Source of the DNA: Nectonema munidae | Lineage: Eukaryota; Nematomorpha; Nectonematoida; Nectonematidae | Direction: 5' to 3' | DNA: 64,000 nucleotides | Assembly (NCBI GenBank): GCA_030549495.1 | Contig: JAUIRK010000902.1 | Location: 336,001 to 400,000, forward strand | Part shown: piece by piece, positions 46,150 through 58,403 of the stretch | Layout of the letters: the number at the start of each line of letters is the position of its first letter | Position numbering within the stretch: position 1 is the first letter of the stretch | Position numbers and translations under genes: made by a program | The notes under the pieces: generated by a model | Database searches by the model: none | Seen by the model: only the letters and a program-made list of their open reading frames with translations | What the model was told of the DNA's origin: nothing

Positions 46150-46855
46150 AGGATTCTAGGTCCCAAAAATCTAGGTCCACTTAAAGATCATTGGTAAAAT
46201 TCTAGGTCCACAAGATCATTGGTAAAATTCTAGGTCCACTTAAAGATCATTGGTGATTTTAGGTCCTGTTAAAGATCATTGGTACTGTGATTCTAGGTCC
46301 TGTAAAAGATCCTTGGTACCCTGTGATCCTAGGTCCTGTAAAAGATCCTTGGTATCCCCATGATTCTAGGTCCTGTGAAAGATCATTGGTACCACCGTGA
46401 TTCTAGGTCCTGTTAAAGATAATTGGTACCCCCGTGATTCTAGGTCCTGTAAAAGATCATTGGTACCCCTATGATTCTGGGTCCTCTGAATGATCATTGG
46501 TACCCAGTGATTCTAGGTCCTATAAAAGATCCTTGGTACCCCGTGATTCTAGGTCCTGCAAAAGATCCTTGGTACCCCCATGATTCTAGATCCAGTTAAA
46601 GATCATTGGTACCCCCGTGATTCTAAGTCCAGTGAAAGATCATTGGTACTTCCGTGATTCTAGGTTCCCTTAAATATCATTGGTACTGGGATTGTAGGTA
46701 CACTCAAAAGATCATTGGTATCTGGATCATAGATACTTTCAATGAACCCGTAAAGATCATTGGTACCCCTGTAAAGATCATAGGTACCCGTAAAGATAAT
46801 AGATACCCGTAAAGATCATTTTTACCCCCATAAAGATCATTGGTACCCGCAGTAA
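46150..46855. repeat. 37 bp minisatellite, about 18 units
   Basis: The consensus opens with GATTCTAGGTCCTGTAAAAG and continues ATCATTGGTACCCCCGT. Units vary at a few positions and shorten toward the right end ('gtaaagatcattggtaccc'). It abuts the inverted 104 bp core at 46860. Not coding. Confidence 0.95.
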
Positions 46856-46859
46856 AGAA

Positions 46860-46963
46860 GGTTGGCTCCCCTTACTTTTAGTTTCGTGTGTGCATAATTT
46901 GATAAAAATTAATTATTAAAGACTAGTTTTATCTTTCAATTTTAAAAGTAAGGGGAGCCAACG
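46860..46963. repeat. 104 bp inverted-repeat core (copy 2, flipped)
   Basis: The reverse complement of this segment matches 612-715 at all but about three positions, including the asymmetric spacer ('gtttcgtgtgtgcataattt' here, 'aaattatgcacatacgaaac' there). The sequence to its right is in the same orientation in both copies. Confidence 0.93.
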
Positions 46964-47570
46964 ATATATTTAAAAAGAATAAATATTTTTTGATTTGAAC
47001 ATTTTTCGATTCTTTGATTATTGGACAAATATAATATTTAAATTCGTGCAAATTGCAAAGTATAGGTAATAACTTTTGTAACATCGTATGAGGTAGCAAA
47101 ATATGAACAGAAAGTTTGATATTTTTTGATTTTTTAAAGAATATTTTTCGATTCTTTTATTAAAGAATTTTATTTTGATTATTTGACAAATATAATATTT
47201 AAAATCGTGCAAATTGCAAAGTATAGGTAATAAATTTTGTAACATCGTATGAGGTAGCAAAATATGAACAGAAAGTTTGATATTTTTTGATTTTTTTAAA
47301 GAATATTTTTCGATTCTTTGATTACAGAATTTTATTTTGATTATTTGATAAAATAAATTATTTAATATCGTAAAAAATTAATAACTTATCTAACATCCTC
47401 TCCCCGAATGAGGTATATCAAATCTTACATCTAGCAAAATATGAACTGATAGGTTGGAGATGAATTATCGCGGTATACAGATTGTAGATGAACCATCGTC
47501 TCCCCGAATGGGGTATATCAAATCTTACATCTAGCAGAATGTGAACAGAAAGTTGAACATTGTCTCCCTA
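46964..47570 (+). repeat. Segment B of the composite repeat (copy 2)
   Basis: Collinear with 716-1230. It also contains an internal duplication of about 180 bp: 'aggtaataacttttgtaaca' near 47066 and 'aggtaataaattttgtaaca' near 47225. The minus-strand frame at 47018-47260 is a translation of this duplication. Confidence 0.8.
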
Positions 47571-47589
47571 GTTATTTGTACATGGAATA

Positions 47590-47790
47590 GAAACCATCGT
47601 AGTATACAGGTTGAAGATGAATCATCGTAGTATACAGGTTGAAGATGAATCATCGTAGTATACAGGTTGGAGATGAATTATCGTAGTATATAGGTTGGTG
47701 ATGAATCATTGTAGTATATAGTTTGGAGATGAATCATCGTAGAATACAGGTTGGAGAAGAATCATCGTAATATACGGGTTGGAGATAACA
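47590..47790. repeat. 28 bp minisatellite, about seven units
   Basis: Units of the type 'catcgtagtatacaggttgg' plus 'agatgaat'. The same repeat occurs as three to four units at 1012-1112. Confidence 0.9.
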
Positions 47791-47924
47791 CACAAGTTGT
47801 CTACCCGTGTTCAACCGTACAGGTTATGAGAATATATCATTACATATTAGAGAAGAGTTTTTTAAACTCTTTATACTGAAGAAATATTTCTTCAAATATA
47901 TTACTGTTTTAGTTTAAAATGCAT

Positions 47925-48291
47925 CCCTTATCTGCTAATTAATGGTATGAAACCCATGGAAAATAAAAACAGTAAAATGGCATTTCTTAAGTACTTATGA
48001 TATAAGTAATGTATTCTGAAAGGCCATAAAAAATGCTTTAATTTGGTATATCGCATGATGCATTTTGTTGAGAAATGTGAAAGTTATAAGCGTTTTAATA
48101 TTTGACTAAGATTTAAGCTAGGAACACTACAAATAAACTAAGCGTACACTAGTCCGATAAAATAAACCACACACGCGTGCTAAAGATGTGGTGAAGCGTA
48201 TGCGAGATAAGAATTCACTGCGCTCACAAACGCGTAATGCAACATGTGTTAATCTTTCTTCGCATAGTTATGCTCTAAAATCAATCAATAA
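47925..48291 (-). repeat. Arm A' of the composite repeat
   Basis: Reverse complement of 1-372. Together with segment B it suggests a full element built as A - core - B - 28 bp array - A', with the left part kept at the window start and the right part here. Confidence 0.75.
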
Positions 48292-49270
48292 TGTGATTTA
48301 TTCTTCGCACACTGTCGGTATAAATATAACGAATGCCCTTCGTTAAAAATTAGAAAGGTTGTATCTAAACTAAATAAAAGTAGACTACGATTATCCAACA
48401 AAACTCGTACATTTAATCGACATTTTTCACTTGAAAAATAATTTAAAATTTATTAGAAAAATATTATACCGACCTATAGAACTGACCCATTAAAAGTAAA
48501 AAATAAATATTAATTTTGGACAGTTTTATTTAAATATGACATTTAAAAATGTTAAAAACCATATTCTACCTTTGTGAATATAAAATTTTGAAGAAATAAT
48601 ATATAAACTCATCACGTTAATTATTGGTATTTTTTGAAACTAGATAAAAGTTGACTGACCTCACATAAAAGCGGATTTTGGAAAAATAAAAATATATTTA
48701 GTTGTAAAACCTAGCCTATTTTACCCACAAAGAGTATAGCATCAAATCTTGTACATTCGATCAACATTTTTCATTTCAAAAATAATTTTAAATTTATTAG
48801 AAAAACATTAAACTGACCTATACTACTGACCTTCAAAAAGTAAAAAATATATATTAATTTTCGACAGTTTTCTTCAACTATGAAATTTTAAAATGTAAAA
48901 AACCATATTAAAATATAAATTAAAATATAATTTAAATTATAAATCACATTATTGATTGATTTTAGAGCATAATTATGCGAAGAAAGATTAATACATGTTG
49001 CATTACGCGTTTGTGAGCGCAGTGAATTCTTATCTCACATACGATTCACCACATCTTTAGCACGCGTGTGTGGTTTATTAATGCCGATTGAATGTAGGAA
49101 TTTTGTTGGATAATCGTAGTCTACTTTTATTTAGTTTAGATACAACCTTTCTAATTTTTAACGAAGGGCATTCGTTATATTTATACCGACAGTGTGCGAA
49201 GAATAAATCAAATTATTGATTGATTTTAGAGCATAACTATGCGAAGAAAGATGAACACATGTTGCATTAC
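48160..49270. repeat. Large inverted, partly permuted repeat
   Basis: 48160-48415 returns in reverse complement in two blocks, 48945-49080 and 49093-49205, followed by a third start of arm A at about 49208-49270. Landmarks are 'gtagactacgattatccaac' and its complement, and 'gacagtgtgcgaagaataaa'. The order is consistent with tandem direct units facing an inverted unit. A short open piece, ASETIAEDTYFPTSSYDEVE, follows at about 49345-49430 and is unassigned. Confidence 0.75.
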
Positions 49271-49439
49271 GCAAAGTTTCAAAAAACTTTGAATGTTGCT
49301 TCAAGTATGAAAGGTGGTTAAAGTAGAATAGATGAAGTTTTCAAAAGTAGAGCATCAGAAACTATTGCTGAGGATACGTATTTTCCAACTAGTTCATATG
49401 ATGAAGTAGAAGAATCTTCAACACAGTAATGTTTCAACA

Positions 49440-52254
49440 TAATAATCGAATCAAAAATTAATTTAATTGAAAAAATATGTAAGCAACTTTATTATTAGTT
49501 TTTATTGTACTAAAGTTTTACAATCAGTATAGAACATAACGTTGAACATGATGGAAAAACAACATTAAACAATATAAAACCTTCACAACCGAAAATTATG
49601 AACTATAATCCAAAAAAATATGGTCAGTTTACTCGAGGTTTAAAAAAAGAGAGGTTTGAGTGATTAGAAAAACTTTTGTATTATAAATTTTTCAAAAAAC
49701 AATTTTTTTTGCCATAGTATGTTTAGATTTTAAGCATATTTTATGAATGTGCAAAAGAAATCGGAAAAAAATATGTAAATATTCATTTTACACACTAAAA
49801 TATAGTAAAAATGTATATAAAAAGAAAAAAAGTTAAAAAATTTTTTTTTTTGAAAAAGTGAAAATAAATCATTTAGCATGATTTAGTAAAAAAAGAAGAC
49901 AAAAGTTTTTACTTTTGTAAAAATTGAATATAAATATCAGTTTTAAATTAAACTTTTTTGTGTAATCTCTACGGCTAACTCCCTGCTGGAAAATGGAATA
50001 ATGTAAATGTAAACCAAATTGTAGAGAAAATTTAAAATTCAATATATTATACACCTTTTAATGTAAAAATTAGAAACATAAATGTAAATAAAATGTAATT
50101 TAAATTTATCCAGACCGATCCTAAAAATTCCTAAAATAATTAAAAAAAAAAATTTTCTTTAGAACATGAATATGTAATTTATTTAAAATTTTTTATTTAA
50201 AAATAAAAAAGTTGTTTTTATTTTAGGGATCTCTAAATTTTGGCGAAATTCCATCAAAATTTTCATGGGGTAAATTGACGTCATTTTTAGCACCAAAAGT
50301 TAAATAAAAAAACATATCAAAACTGAATATTTTTCAAAAATTTAAAATATTATAATAAAATATAACTCAAAATTAAAAAAATTTTCATGAATTTAATTAT
50401 TTACTTTAATTGCATATAAAAAAACTCCAAAATACAAAATGGAAAAATTTGGTTCTGAGATTCGGGTCATTGATTTGATTTTCAGGTGATGCCACTACCA
50501 CCATCAAACTCAGAATACAAAATAAGGTAAACACTGATTAAAAAAATTCAGTTTTGCCTAGAAAAACGAAGTGGAATTGTAAATCTCATAAAAATATTCG
50601 ATTGCGACTCCTAAAAAGCCACGATTCTTGCCATTTTGGATTAACCCTCTCATGAAAAAATAAATATATGATAGAACCAGTAACGTAGCCAGAAATCCTT
50701 TTTTCTAGAGAGACGCGATTGGGCATACATGCTTTGTCGGAAACCAAAGTAAACATTTTTCTCCACTCTTTTTTCACATGAGCCTATTTATGTGCCTCTG
50801 TTCATTTTCTTTTTTTGCTATTTGTGATTTTCTCATTGTCTTAAACTTTGTATACAGCAAATCCTAACTTTACGGGCAATTTTTATAATAAATTTGCCTT
50901 CTAATTGGAGGTAGAAGGCCCCTCTTTGCAAAATTAAAAATTAGATTTTTGCGGCCAATGATGTCGATGATTTTTCTACATTACCATTTCACATATCCAT
51001 TTTATTTTTAGTAATGGAGATGGTTTCCATATTTTGATTTAAAATTTATATTAAATCTAAATGTTACTTCTCTTTTTCATTTTATAAACACCAGTTATGA
51101 ACTAAATCATAGACTATAAAGTGAGCTTTTCCAAAAGAAGCTTGAAAGGTTCTTCAGTTAAGTCACGCTTCAATTTTGTAGATGGGTCGTTATGCTACTA
51201 AGATCGATGGCTCCAGCCCTAAGAGGTTATTTTTCAGAATCGAATTGCGACTTTTAAAGACTTCATTCACAATATACACATTCACAACAATAAAGGTTTT
51301 AGACATTGCATTGAGAAGGCAAGAAATTAATTTTCCGTATATCATAAATAATGACGAAGTAAATTGAGCAATATTTTAAGTTTTAGTGTAATGTGAGTAA
51401 ATATAATATTAATTTATGACAGGTGTTTGATATCAGAGTTATATATTTATAATATTATATCTCCATGCATATCATTAGAAGTATCATCACAGAATATGGG
51501 AGTTGGAGTAGATGAAATATCATCCTCCATCTTTTCTTGAACAAATTGTGAAGGCAGCAAAGATGAAGAAATCGCACGAGATCCGATATTTATAGATGAT
51601 AAACTTTTGCCTTTAACGTCCATTTTAGTTGAAATATTAATAGGTAAGGAAGAAATAGCAAAATCATTGGAGGAAGATGTGAAGCTTAAAAATAAAATGT
51701 AATTCCATTAATCAAATCAAATCCTGCCACAGCTCCCATTGTTTTTAAATACCCAACTGAATCCTGGCTTTTTGGTGATTTATGATCATAAATTTAAAAG
51801 TATAAATATAAAAGTTCTTACAGTGATAATGGAATATCTTATTTATCAAGCTTTACTTTTAATCGTATAGCATGTTAATATCGCTTTTTATTCACAGATT
51901 TAGAGGTTCCAGACCCGTGTAGACGATCTATTAAGATAATCAGAACAACATTTTACCTAATCTGTAGGTCTGAGCTTTATGTCAATGGATTTATTGGCGA
52001 AATAATAAACATTAAATTAAGTTTAAGATGTCATTGAAGGAAGTTGCTGTAAAATTTATCAAAAAAGTTTTAAAAAACTAAAAAAATTGTCAAAAATAAA
52101 TCCATCTGAAATTAAGAGAGAAGATAAAATATAGGGTAATTAATTACTCAAAATTTCGATTATTATAAATTGCGTTTATAAAATGTTTCATCTAGATAAA
52201 TAGAGTTTCTCGATTCTTTTTTCATATGTATAGTTAGTTATCAGGAGTGTGGAG
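49440..52254. other. AT-rich region, one weak exon candidate
   Basis: No transposase or RNA gene recognised. The only coding-like stretch is 51447-51684 (-), listed separately. Frames at 49869, 50586 and 51182 show no motif. Confidence 0.45.
51447..51684 (-). CDS. Possible small exon, Ser-rich, unidentified
   Basis: On the minus strand an acceptor-like 'tttatttttaag' precedes a frame open for about 78 codons to TAA at 51447-51449. It reads SSSNDFAISSLPINISTKMD, then GSRAISSSLLPSQFVQEKM and ISSTPTPIFCDDTSNDMHGD. The mixed codon composition is unlike the AT translation around it. No upstream exon or homologue is recognised. It could equally be a gene fragment carried by a repeat. Confidence 0.22.
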
Positions 52255-53245
52255 CAGGGACGCACATCCTCAAAATTATTGGGGGCAAAATTTTTTTCTT
52301 GCAATTTTCAAAATTAGTGGTCTGGAAATACCACGGGAGACCAAATATTCATGCAATCCTTTAAAATATAGTGTATCAGCGCATACCTAAAGTCCTAAAT
52401 TTATAAGAATACATTATATTTTTTTTTTACAAAATTGGTGAATTTAAATACTATACTTCCAGCGAAAATATTTTAATTAAATTTGCATATCGAATATAGT
52501 GCGCAGAAAAAATGCCCCAATTAAAAAGTAGGAAAAAATGCCCCTAGTTAAAAAGTAGGAAAAAATGCCCCAATTTAAAATTAGGAAAAAATGCCCCAAC
52601 ACAAAAAAATTATTAATTAAAATTTTTAAAAAAGAAATGTCAAATAAAGATTTTTGTAAAAAAAAAAGTTAACTTTTCATCTAAAACATTTAAAATTTAA
52701 TTAAAGTAAACTAAAAAACTCAGCATACGACAATTTTTTAAATACAATTTTTTTTTATAAAACAGCAAATATTTTTGTACTTTGTGTGTATCAGAACACT
52801 TTCTAAATATAATTTGTATTTTAACTGATTTTAAGAACACATTCCCACAAATCTGCACCTTTGCTATTGTTTTCAAGAACTTTATAAAGAAAAAACCCTA
52901 TAGATTAAGAAATTTAGCCTTTCAAAACGGTACCAAATAAAATATTTATATAATTAAAAAATCCTGAAAATAAAAAATTAGGGGGCATTTTTTCCTACTT
53001 TTTAATTGGGGCATTTATTTGGGGGGCATTTTTTCTGGAGGCATTTTTTACGGGGCATTTTTACCTACAACCATCGAATATACACTAGTTTAAAAAAATC
53101 CAAAAATGTTAGGGGTGGAATAGGCTTTTCATTTGAAAAATCAGTCTACCAGGCACATTACAGGAATTGATGAAAGGATATTTGATTCATAGAGAAAACA
53201 AATAACTGAAGGGTTGATAGTTTTATATGAGTGAATCAGGGGCGC
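52255..53245. mobile_element. CAGGGRCGCACATCC-family element, copy A
   Basis: Starts 'cagggacgcacatcctcaaa' and is collinear with copies at 58097-58403 and 60048-61460: 'ggtctggaaataccacggga', 'tatacttccagcgaaaatat', 'ataggcttttcatttgaaaa'. It ends near 'gaatcaggggcgc'. It is interrupted by a MITE at 52499-53072. Confidence 0.75.
52499..53072. mobile_element. MITE with internal 'aaaaatgcccc' repeats, 574 bp
   Basis: Flanked by a perfect 10 bp duplication, ATCGAATATA (52489-52498 and 53073-53082), inside the host repeat. Both ends are built of short units, 'ggaaaaaatgccccaattaa' on the left and the complement on the right, so the whole is a foldback of about 100 bp arms. Sister copies of the host repeat (for example near 61245) show the site without the MITE. 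A 9-11 bp duplication would fit a MULE-like origin. Confidence 0.88.
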
Positions 53246-53982
53246 TGTTCTAACTCTCTTCATTTTTTCTAATAGAAAAAATGGAATTTGATTTTACTGA
53301 AAAAAGTTTTGAAAGGAATTCCAAAAGTGACAATACAATTATAGCAGAAAATTTAAACATTTTAAAGTAATTTTACCTCCAAAATATTCAAAGGGTTGTT
53401 TTGCGCTCATTGGTAGAAATTTTTTTTTCTAAGAAAAATAAAAAATAGGCCTCTGCGGCCCACTTTGGCCATCTAAGGGGATAAAGATTTTCAACCATGC
53501 GAGAGTACCCAAAGTGCTGTACTATTATGTCTTCCTTCATTGATTCTTTAAAAAAGATTTTATTATTTTTAGTTCACAATAAGACAACACCTCTGCACTC
53601 TGCATACTTTAATTAAAAGGGTTTTTTGATTTATAAACGAGACAGCAATATTTGCGTGACTCCCACTCCTCTAAAATTCAGCGAGTCTTTAACTCCGATC
53701 ACCGATCCCTGAATTTACCGCGAATTTAATAACCACTGGTATATATACAATTTTTACTTCTAAATTGCCTTTTATTTTGTCTTTTTTAAGCTCTAAATTA
53801 TCCATTCAAGTTCTAAATCAACAGAATTTAAGACTTCAGCAAAAAGACAATTTAGAATGTCAAAAATTTAAAAAAGACAGTTTAAAATTTTAAAAACATT
53901 TTAGAAGTAAAAATGGTATAAATGATCACACAGATTAATAAAAATACAAAAACCTTAAACTTCGTGCTTGAAGAGCTTTAGA

Positions 53983-54235
53983 TGCAGTGGTAGTCTTGAA
54001 ATTGTTAAAAATATTATCGCAATGCGTAGAAGATGCAAAGGACATATTGGTTCGTTTAGATGGAAAAAAGACGCCTTCGTCTGTTGATAAAGGATCCTCA
54101 CTACCTTAAGAAGAAAAAAATGGATGTAAAGGAAATGGAAAAAAGGAAAACATTACTCTTTCTTTTAAGGCTCAATGGACTAGGTTTGAACATCACAGGA
54201 CTCATGCTTCTTCTGAAAGGAAAGAAAAATTATAA
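53983..54235 (+). other. Possible decayed exon
   Basis: One frame reads VVVLKLLKILSQCVEDAKDI, then LVRLDGKKTPSSVDKGSSLP, a single TAA, then ITLSFKAQWTRFEHHRTHAS to a stop at about 54235. AATAAA follows at about 54267. An AG precedes it at 53982. It looks coding but is broken by the stop and has no family I recognise. Confidence 0.25.
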
Positions 54236-54446
54236 TTAAGGCATATATTACAGAATGTGAAATGCAAATAAATAACTAACTAACAGGTTGACTGACGGTC
54301 ACAGTGTAGATACGTCGACTTTACAAAAATAAATTCGTCTGGGTTTATGCATTCTATTACAAATCTTCTGCTCTACATTAGATAACGTCTGATTATATTC
54401 TTGCCGTTAACGGGTAATATGGTTTGAAATTTGTTCAAAGAATTTG

Positions 54447-54597
54447 ATAAAGGTAAAGGTAGCGGAGGGGGGGGGGGGTGTTTTTATCGAAAATGCACAA
54501 TCGCACCGCTTGTAGGCTTGATGCGGGATCGAACCCAATACCTTGAGTTATCGAAACACAGTAACTAACCAACCTTACTCGAGCCTCCATTGATAGA
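54447..54597 (-). mobile_element. tRNA-derived SINE, copy 2
   Basis: On the minus strand: 'gaggctcgagtaaggttggt', B-box 'gggttcgatccc', then 'acaagcggtgcgattgtgca' and 'cgataaaaacacc', ending at a run of C. The head is a close relative of that in copy 1. Confidence 0.75.
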
Positions 54598-55253
54598 GAT
54601 AATTCTATTCCATTGATAGAACGCTTACAAAAGCATCGCTTTCAGAATTCAAAACATGCGTTCTAATACCAATTGAAATTTCCGAGTATAGAGAATCGAT
54701 CTACCTTTTTGAATTATTATTTATCAAAACATGTGGATGTCGTAATAGCACATTATGTGGTTGCAAGATGAAGTTTTGCCGGACACTTCTCAAAATAACC
54801 TTGGTGGATATGGAAGAAATCAGGGTTTTCATAAACTTATTTCACAATTTCATCAATCAAATTTCCAAAAATCAATCTAGTCCAAATACAATTGACTAAT
54901 TATTTTTATTTTACAAAATGGATCTTATATTTATTTTCAATATTAACTATTTTTACAAGAAACAAAAAATTTCATTCAAGACTTTTTACAAGTGCATATT
55001 TGTCTCAGCTAAACTTATATAAATATCAAGCAACCTTAGGGGCGTTCTTCTTTTCCCTTTGAAGTTAGGGGTGGGAGGTATGGACCAGAGATTAGCAAAA
55101 TTTATGTCCGTTATCTCGGGGACCGAAAATCCTAATAAAAGGGTCGAATACGGGTTGAAAATATAAAATTTTTTTCAGATTCGGTTCGGATACCAGTAGC
55201 ATTCCATTTTTAAAACGTTTTTCAGTTACGTTTGTTTTGATTATTATTATTTA

Positions 55254-55406
55254 AGAGAAGCGAACAAGGTTGCCAAGAATGTGACTCTAACTATCATTGG
55301 TGTTGGGTTCGAATGCCAGCATTTCAACTTAATTTTAATAGTTGGATACAAGAGGCGCATTTGACCAATGAAAACACTCCATGAAACTTCCTCCTTTACA
55401 TTTTTA
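55254..55406 (+). mobile_element. tRNA-derived SINE, copy 3
   Basis: The head differs from copies 1 and 2 but has a B-box 'gggttcgaatgcc' and the shared tail: 'atagttggatacaagaggcg', then 'tgaccaatgaaaacactcca'. Confidence 0.6.
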
Positions 55407-57830
55407 TAATTTTTTATTTAGTGGAATTGATGAATAGTCTTATCGATGAAGCTGCTTTTCTTAAAAAAAGAGAGTGCACTGCATAATATGAAAAAAAAAT
55501 ATCCTAGGTTTCGTTAATGAAAATGAAAATAGTTGAGATTTGAAAATCTTATTTTCATAAATTTTCGGAAATACTTTGTTTCAATAAGTCTGTCTTTTAA
55601 AATTTTTACTCCTGACTAAACTAGATTTTCTGAATAACATTATTTTTATTATTATACATTTAAAAACCCCTTTACTGTAAAAAGCAGAATCAACGAAATA
55701 TTTTTGCAAATTTTGGAATTATTATTTTGGAAAATATAATGGAATCTAAAAAAGAGTAGTACTTATATAAATGACAATAACAATAAAAAAAACACGGCTG
55801 CCATTTCTTAATAATTATCTTAAATCCAATCAAAATAAAGGAAGTGTGCATGTTTATATGGATAATGATAAATAGAACTAACCAAAAAGTTCAAATATTT
55901 GTTTCTTTGTGTTCCTTTCAAATCTTGATTAGTTTTTTAAACTACGCAAATATATCTTAGGTAAGACATATCCTGTAAACAGTGAAACGTAATGAACCGT
56001 TTTAAAAAATTGAAATTTATGGATATAATATATTGGAAGAAATACCTGGTTATAAAAGACTTTCTTGTGGGACTAGAACAAGGACTATCACATATATCGC
56101 CGAAACTGGTGTTCACTGATATCGAAGGTGAAAACGGAAACTAAAAAATAAATTAACAGTGTAATTTGCACTTCATATTCTTTATATCAAAATGTAAGAA
56201 AAAGGCAAGCAAAATTTGCATATAAGTGATATAACAAAAATCTAAAAAGATTTTCTTTAGGGTAAAATATATTTGCCATATCGAATGAATCCATTTCATC
56301 TTATTAAAAAGAAATCAGATTAAGTCCAATTTGAGGTGAAAACACTATGAAAAGCAATAAAAGGTGTCAGTTAAAATTGATATCATTTTAAATGGGTTAA
56401 AGATGCAGAGAAGTCTACTGGTGTGGCTCTTGGCGTAGAAAATGAGAGTGCAGATCATCGTTGATTCACAGAAAATATGAGTAGCGTACACAAAACAAAA
56501 GATATGAAGGTTAATCAACAATTGTTCAAATCAACGTAAGATTGAAATATCAGTGGGTGTGGAAATGAATTCGACTTGTCATTCTACATCAATTTTAATT
56601 GATCGGAAGAAAAGGGGGCAAACTTCGTTAAAATAATTTCAAAGGGAAATTGATATTCATACAAAATCATGAGTGGTATTGCTAAAACCACTCATGTTTT
56701 TGTCTCTAATCACCTGAATAATGTTTTTCGCTAGAACAAATTCTTCGCATGAACATAAATCTCCAAATAATTACGAGATTTATAGCTTTTCACAAACTCA
56801 TCATTCATTTTTCTAAAAGTAGGATTTATAGCTATAATGAGTTTGATAAATTCATCATATTTACCACAGTTCGATGAATCAGCAGTTTCTTTATGCCATC
56901 ATTGAAAGGACATTTCAAATTCAGTAAAGTTTGGTCAGGGACAATATATCGATTTATTACAAGGAAAGATATGGGATAAAAAAAAACTCAACCTATTGTC
57001 AACATGTCTAATTCATATCAAAGTAATTGGTTAGGTTTGATTACCCTGTACTGAGACACTTTGCCGCTTAAAATTAAAATTTATAATGGTAAAATTATTA
57101 GCAACGAAATCTTACCAAACTAGATTACTAACAAAGAAAAGCAAGGAATCATCTTATATTATCTTCATACCTACACATATATTCAGTTAGTAAAGTAAAT
57201 TGTTTGAAAATTTATTTAGAACTTGCGTGTATGTATTGAAAGGTAACAAGTCGTGAACTTAAATTTGGCTCTTTTAAGTAGAAATTGAAAGCCTAACCCT
57301 GTTTGGAAGAAAATTCGCCACAATCTTTACATTTATATACATTAGTCATTCATTTTCTTAGTGATACGGGGTAATTACCTGGTAATGAAATTTCGTACAG
57401 AAAAGAATACAATTGCAAAATAAACGTCCCCTTTTCACTCTGCGTACACTTGAAATGAGGGATACACAAGCGAAAATTTTTATAGCTTCCGCTTCGCGAT
57501 TCTTTTAATAAAAGCTTCCGCTTCTGAATTTCAAACTACACTTTCTTTAAATATATATAATCCAAATGAGCTTACTTTAGCTTTTTTTCAAGTTACGATG
57601 CATAAAACAAGTTTTTTTATTTTGATAAAATATTCCATTTTTTCTTTATTATTCATTCTAATTGCGCGAATTTGAGCCTCAATGGTTGTAAGGGATGTAC
57701 ACTCTCACTCGGCTTAGCGACCGACGGCCAGACGTTCGCCAAACTCACAACTCTTATAAAAAAAATCTCAACCAATCAAAACAAAACAATCCAGATTAAA
57801 AGCGGATAAAAATCGTGTAATTTTTGTTGA
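55407..57830. other. AT-rich region without a recognised gene
   Basis: About 2.4 kb with no long frame, tandem repeat or TIR seen by eye. A short GC-richer patch near 57690-57745 ('cggcttagcgaccgacggcc') may be an element end, since hAT coding lies just to its right. Confidence 0.4.
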
Positions 57831-57835
57831 AAATA

Positions 57836-57965
57836 TGCCTAAAGAAATTGACGTAAAATTTTTTTATATTATTCTTTAATTCTTCACTCATTTTTACTCG
57901 ATTATTAGTAACAATAATTTTAAGTTGAGAAAACACTCTTTCAAGTAGTAGGCATTGCACTCAAA
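57836..57965 (-). pseudogene. hAT transposase C-terminal dimerisation motif
   Basis: The minus strand reads CLLLERVFSQLKIIVTNNRV followed by KMSEELKNNIKKFYVNF. This matches the (C/S)ERxFS...T.(K/N)R..(L/M)S.E hAT dimerisation domain. Upstream codons (FGDVNN, YYPNVSRRVVKF) fit the preceding part, with one stop. Only the C-terminal end is present. Confidence 0.75.
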
Positions 57966-58096
57966 ATTTTACAACACGTCTTGATACATTTGGATAATAT
58001 TCAATTATACTATAAACATTGTTGACGTCTCCAAAACGCCAAAGTTTCCCTATTTCAAAAAAAGCTTCTTCAATATCATTGGATATATGTTCAAAA

Positions 58097-58403
58097 CGGG
58101 GCGCACATCCTCAAAATCATTGGGAGGGCTATTTTATTTGCAATTTTCAAAATTACTGGTCTGGAAATACGACAGGAGACCAAATCTTCAAGCAATCATA
58201 TTAGAGTGTATACAACGCATGCGTAAATTTATAAGACTACTTTATATTTTTTTTACAAAATTGATGAAATTTAAAAATTATACTTCCAGTGAAAATATTT
58301 TAATTACATAACGCTTATACACTAGTTTAAAAAAATCCAAAATTATTGGAAGGGGGAGAGGGGTGAATATGCTTTTCGCCTCATACCCGGATGTGCGCCC
58401 CTG
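58097..58403. mobile_element. CAGGGGCGCACATCC MITE, 307 bp
   Basis: The shortest copy with both ends: left CGGGGCGCACATCC and right (complement) CAGGGGCGCACATCC. The interior matches copies at 52.3 and 60.0 kb. The CAGGGGCG terminus suggests hAT. A clear 8 bp duplication is not seen (flanks 'atgttcaaaa' and 'atgtaaatta'). Confidence 0.78.

Noticed and set aside
46150-46855. CRISPR array
   Set aside because: Units are head-to-tail 37 bp repeats with no unique spacers.
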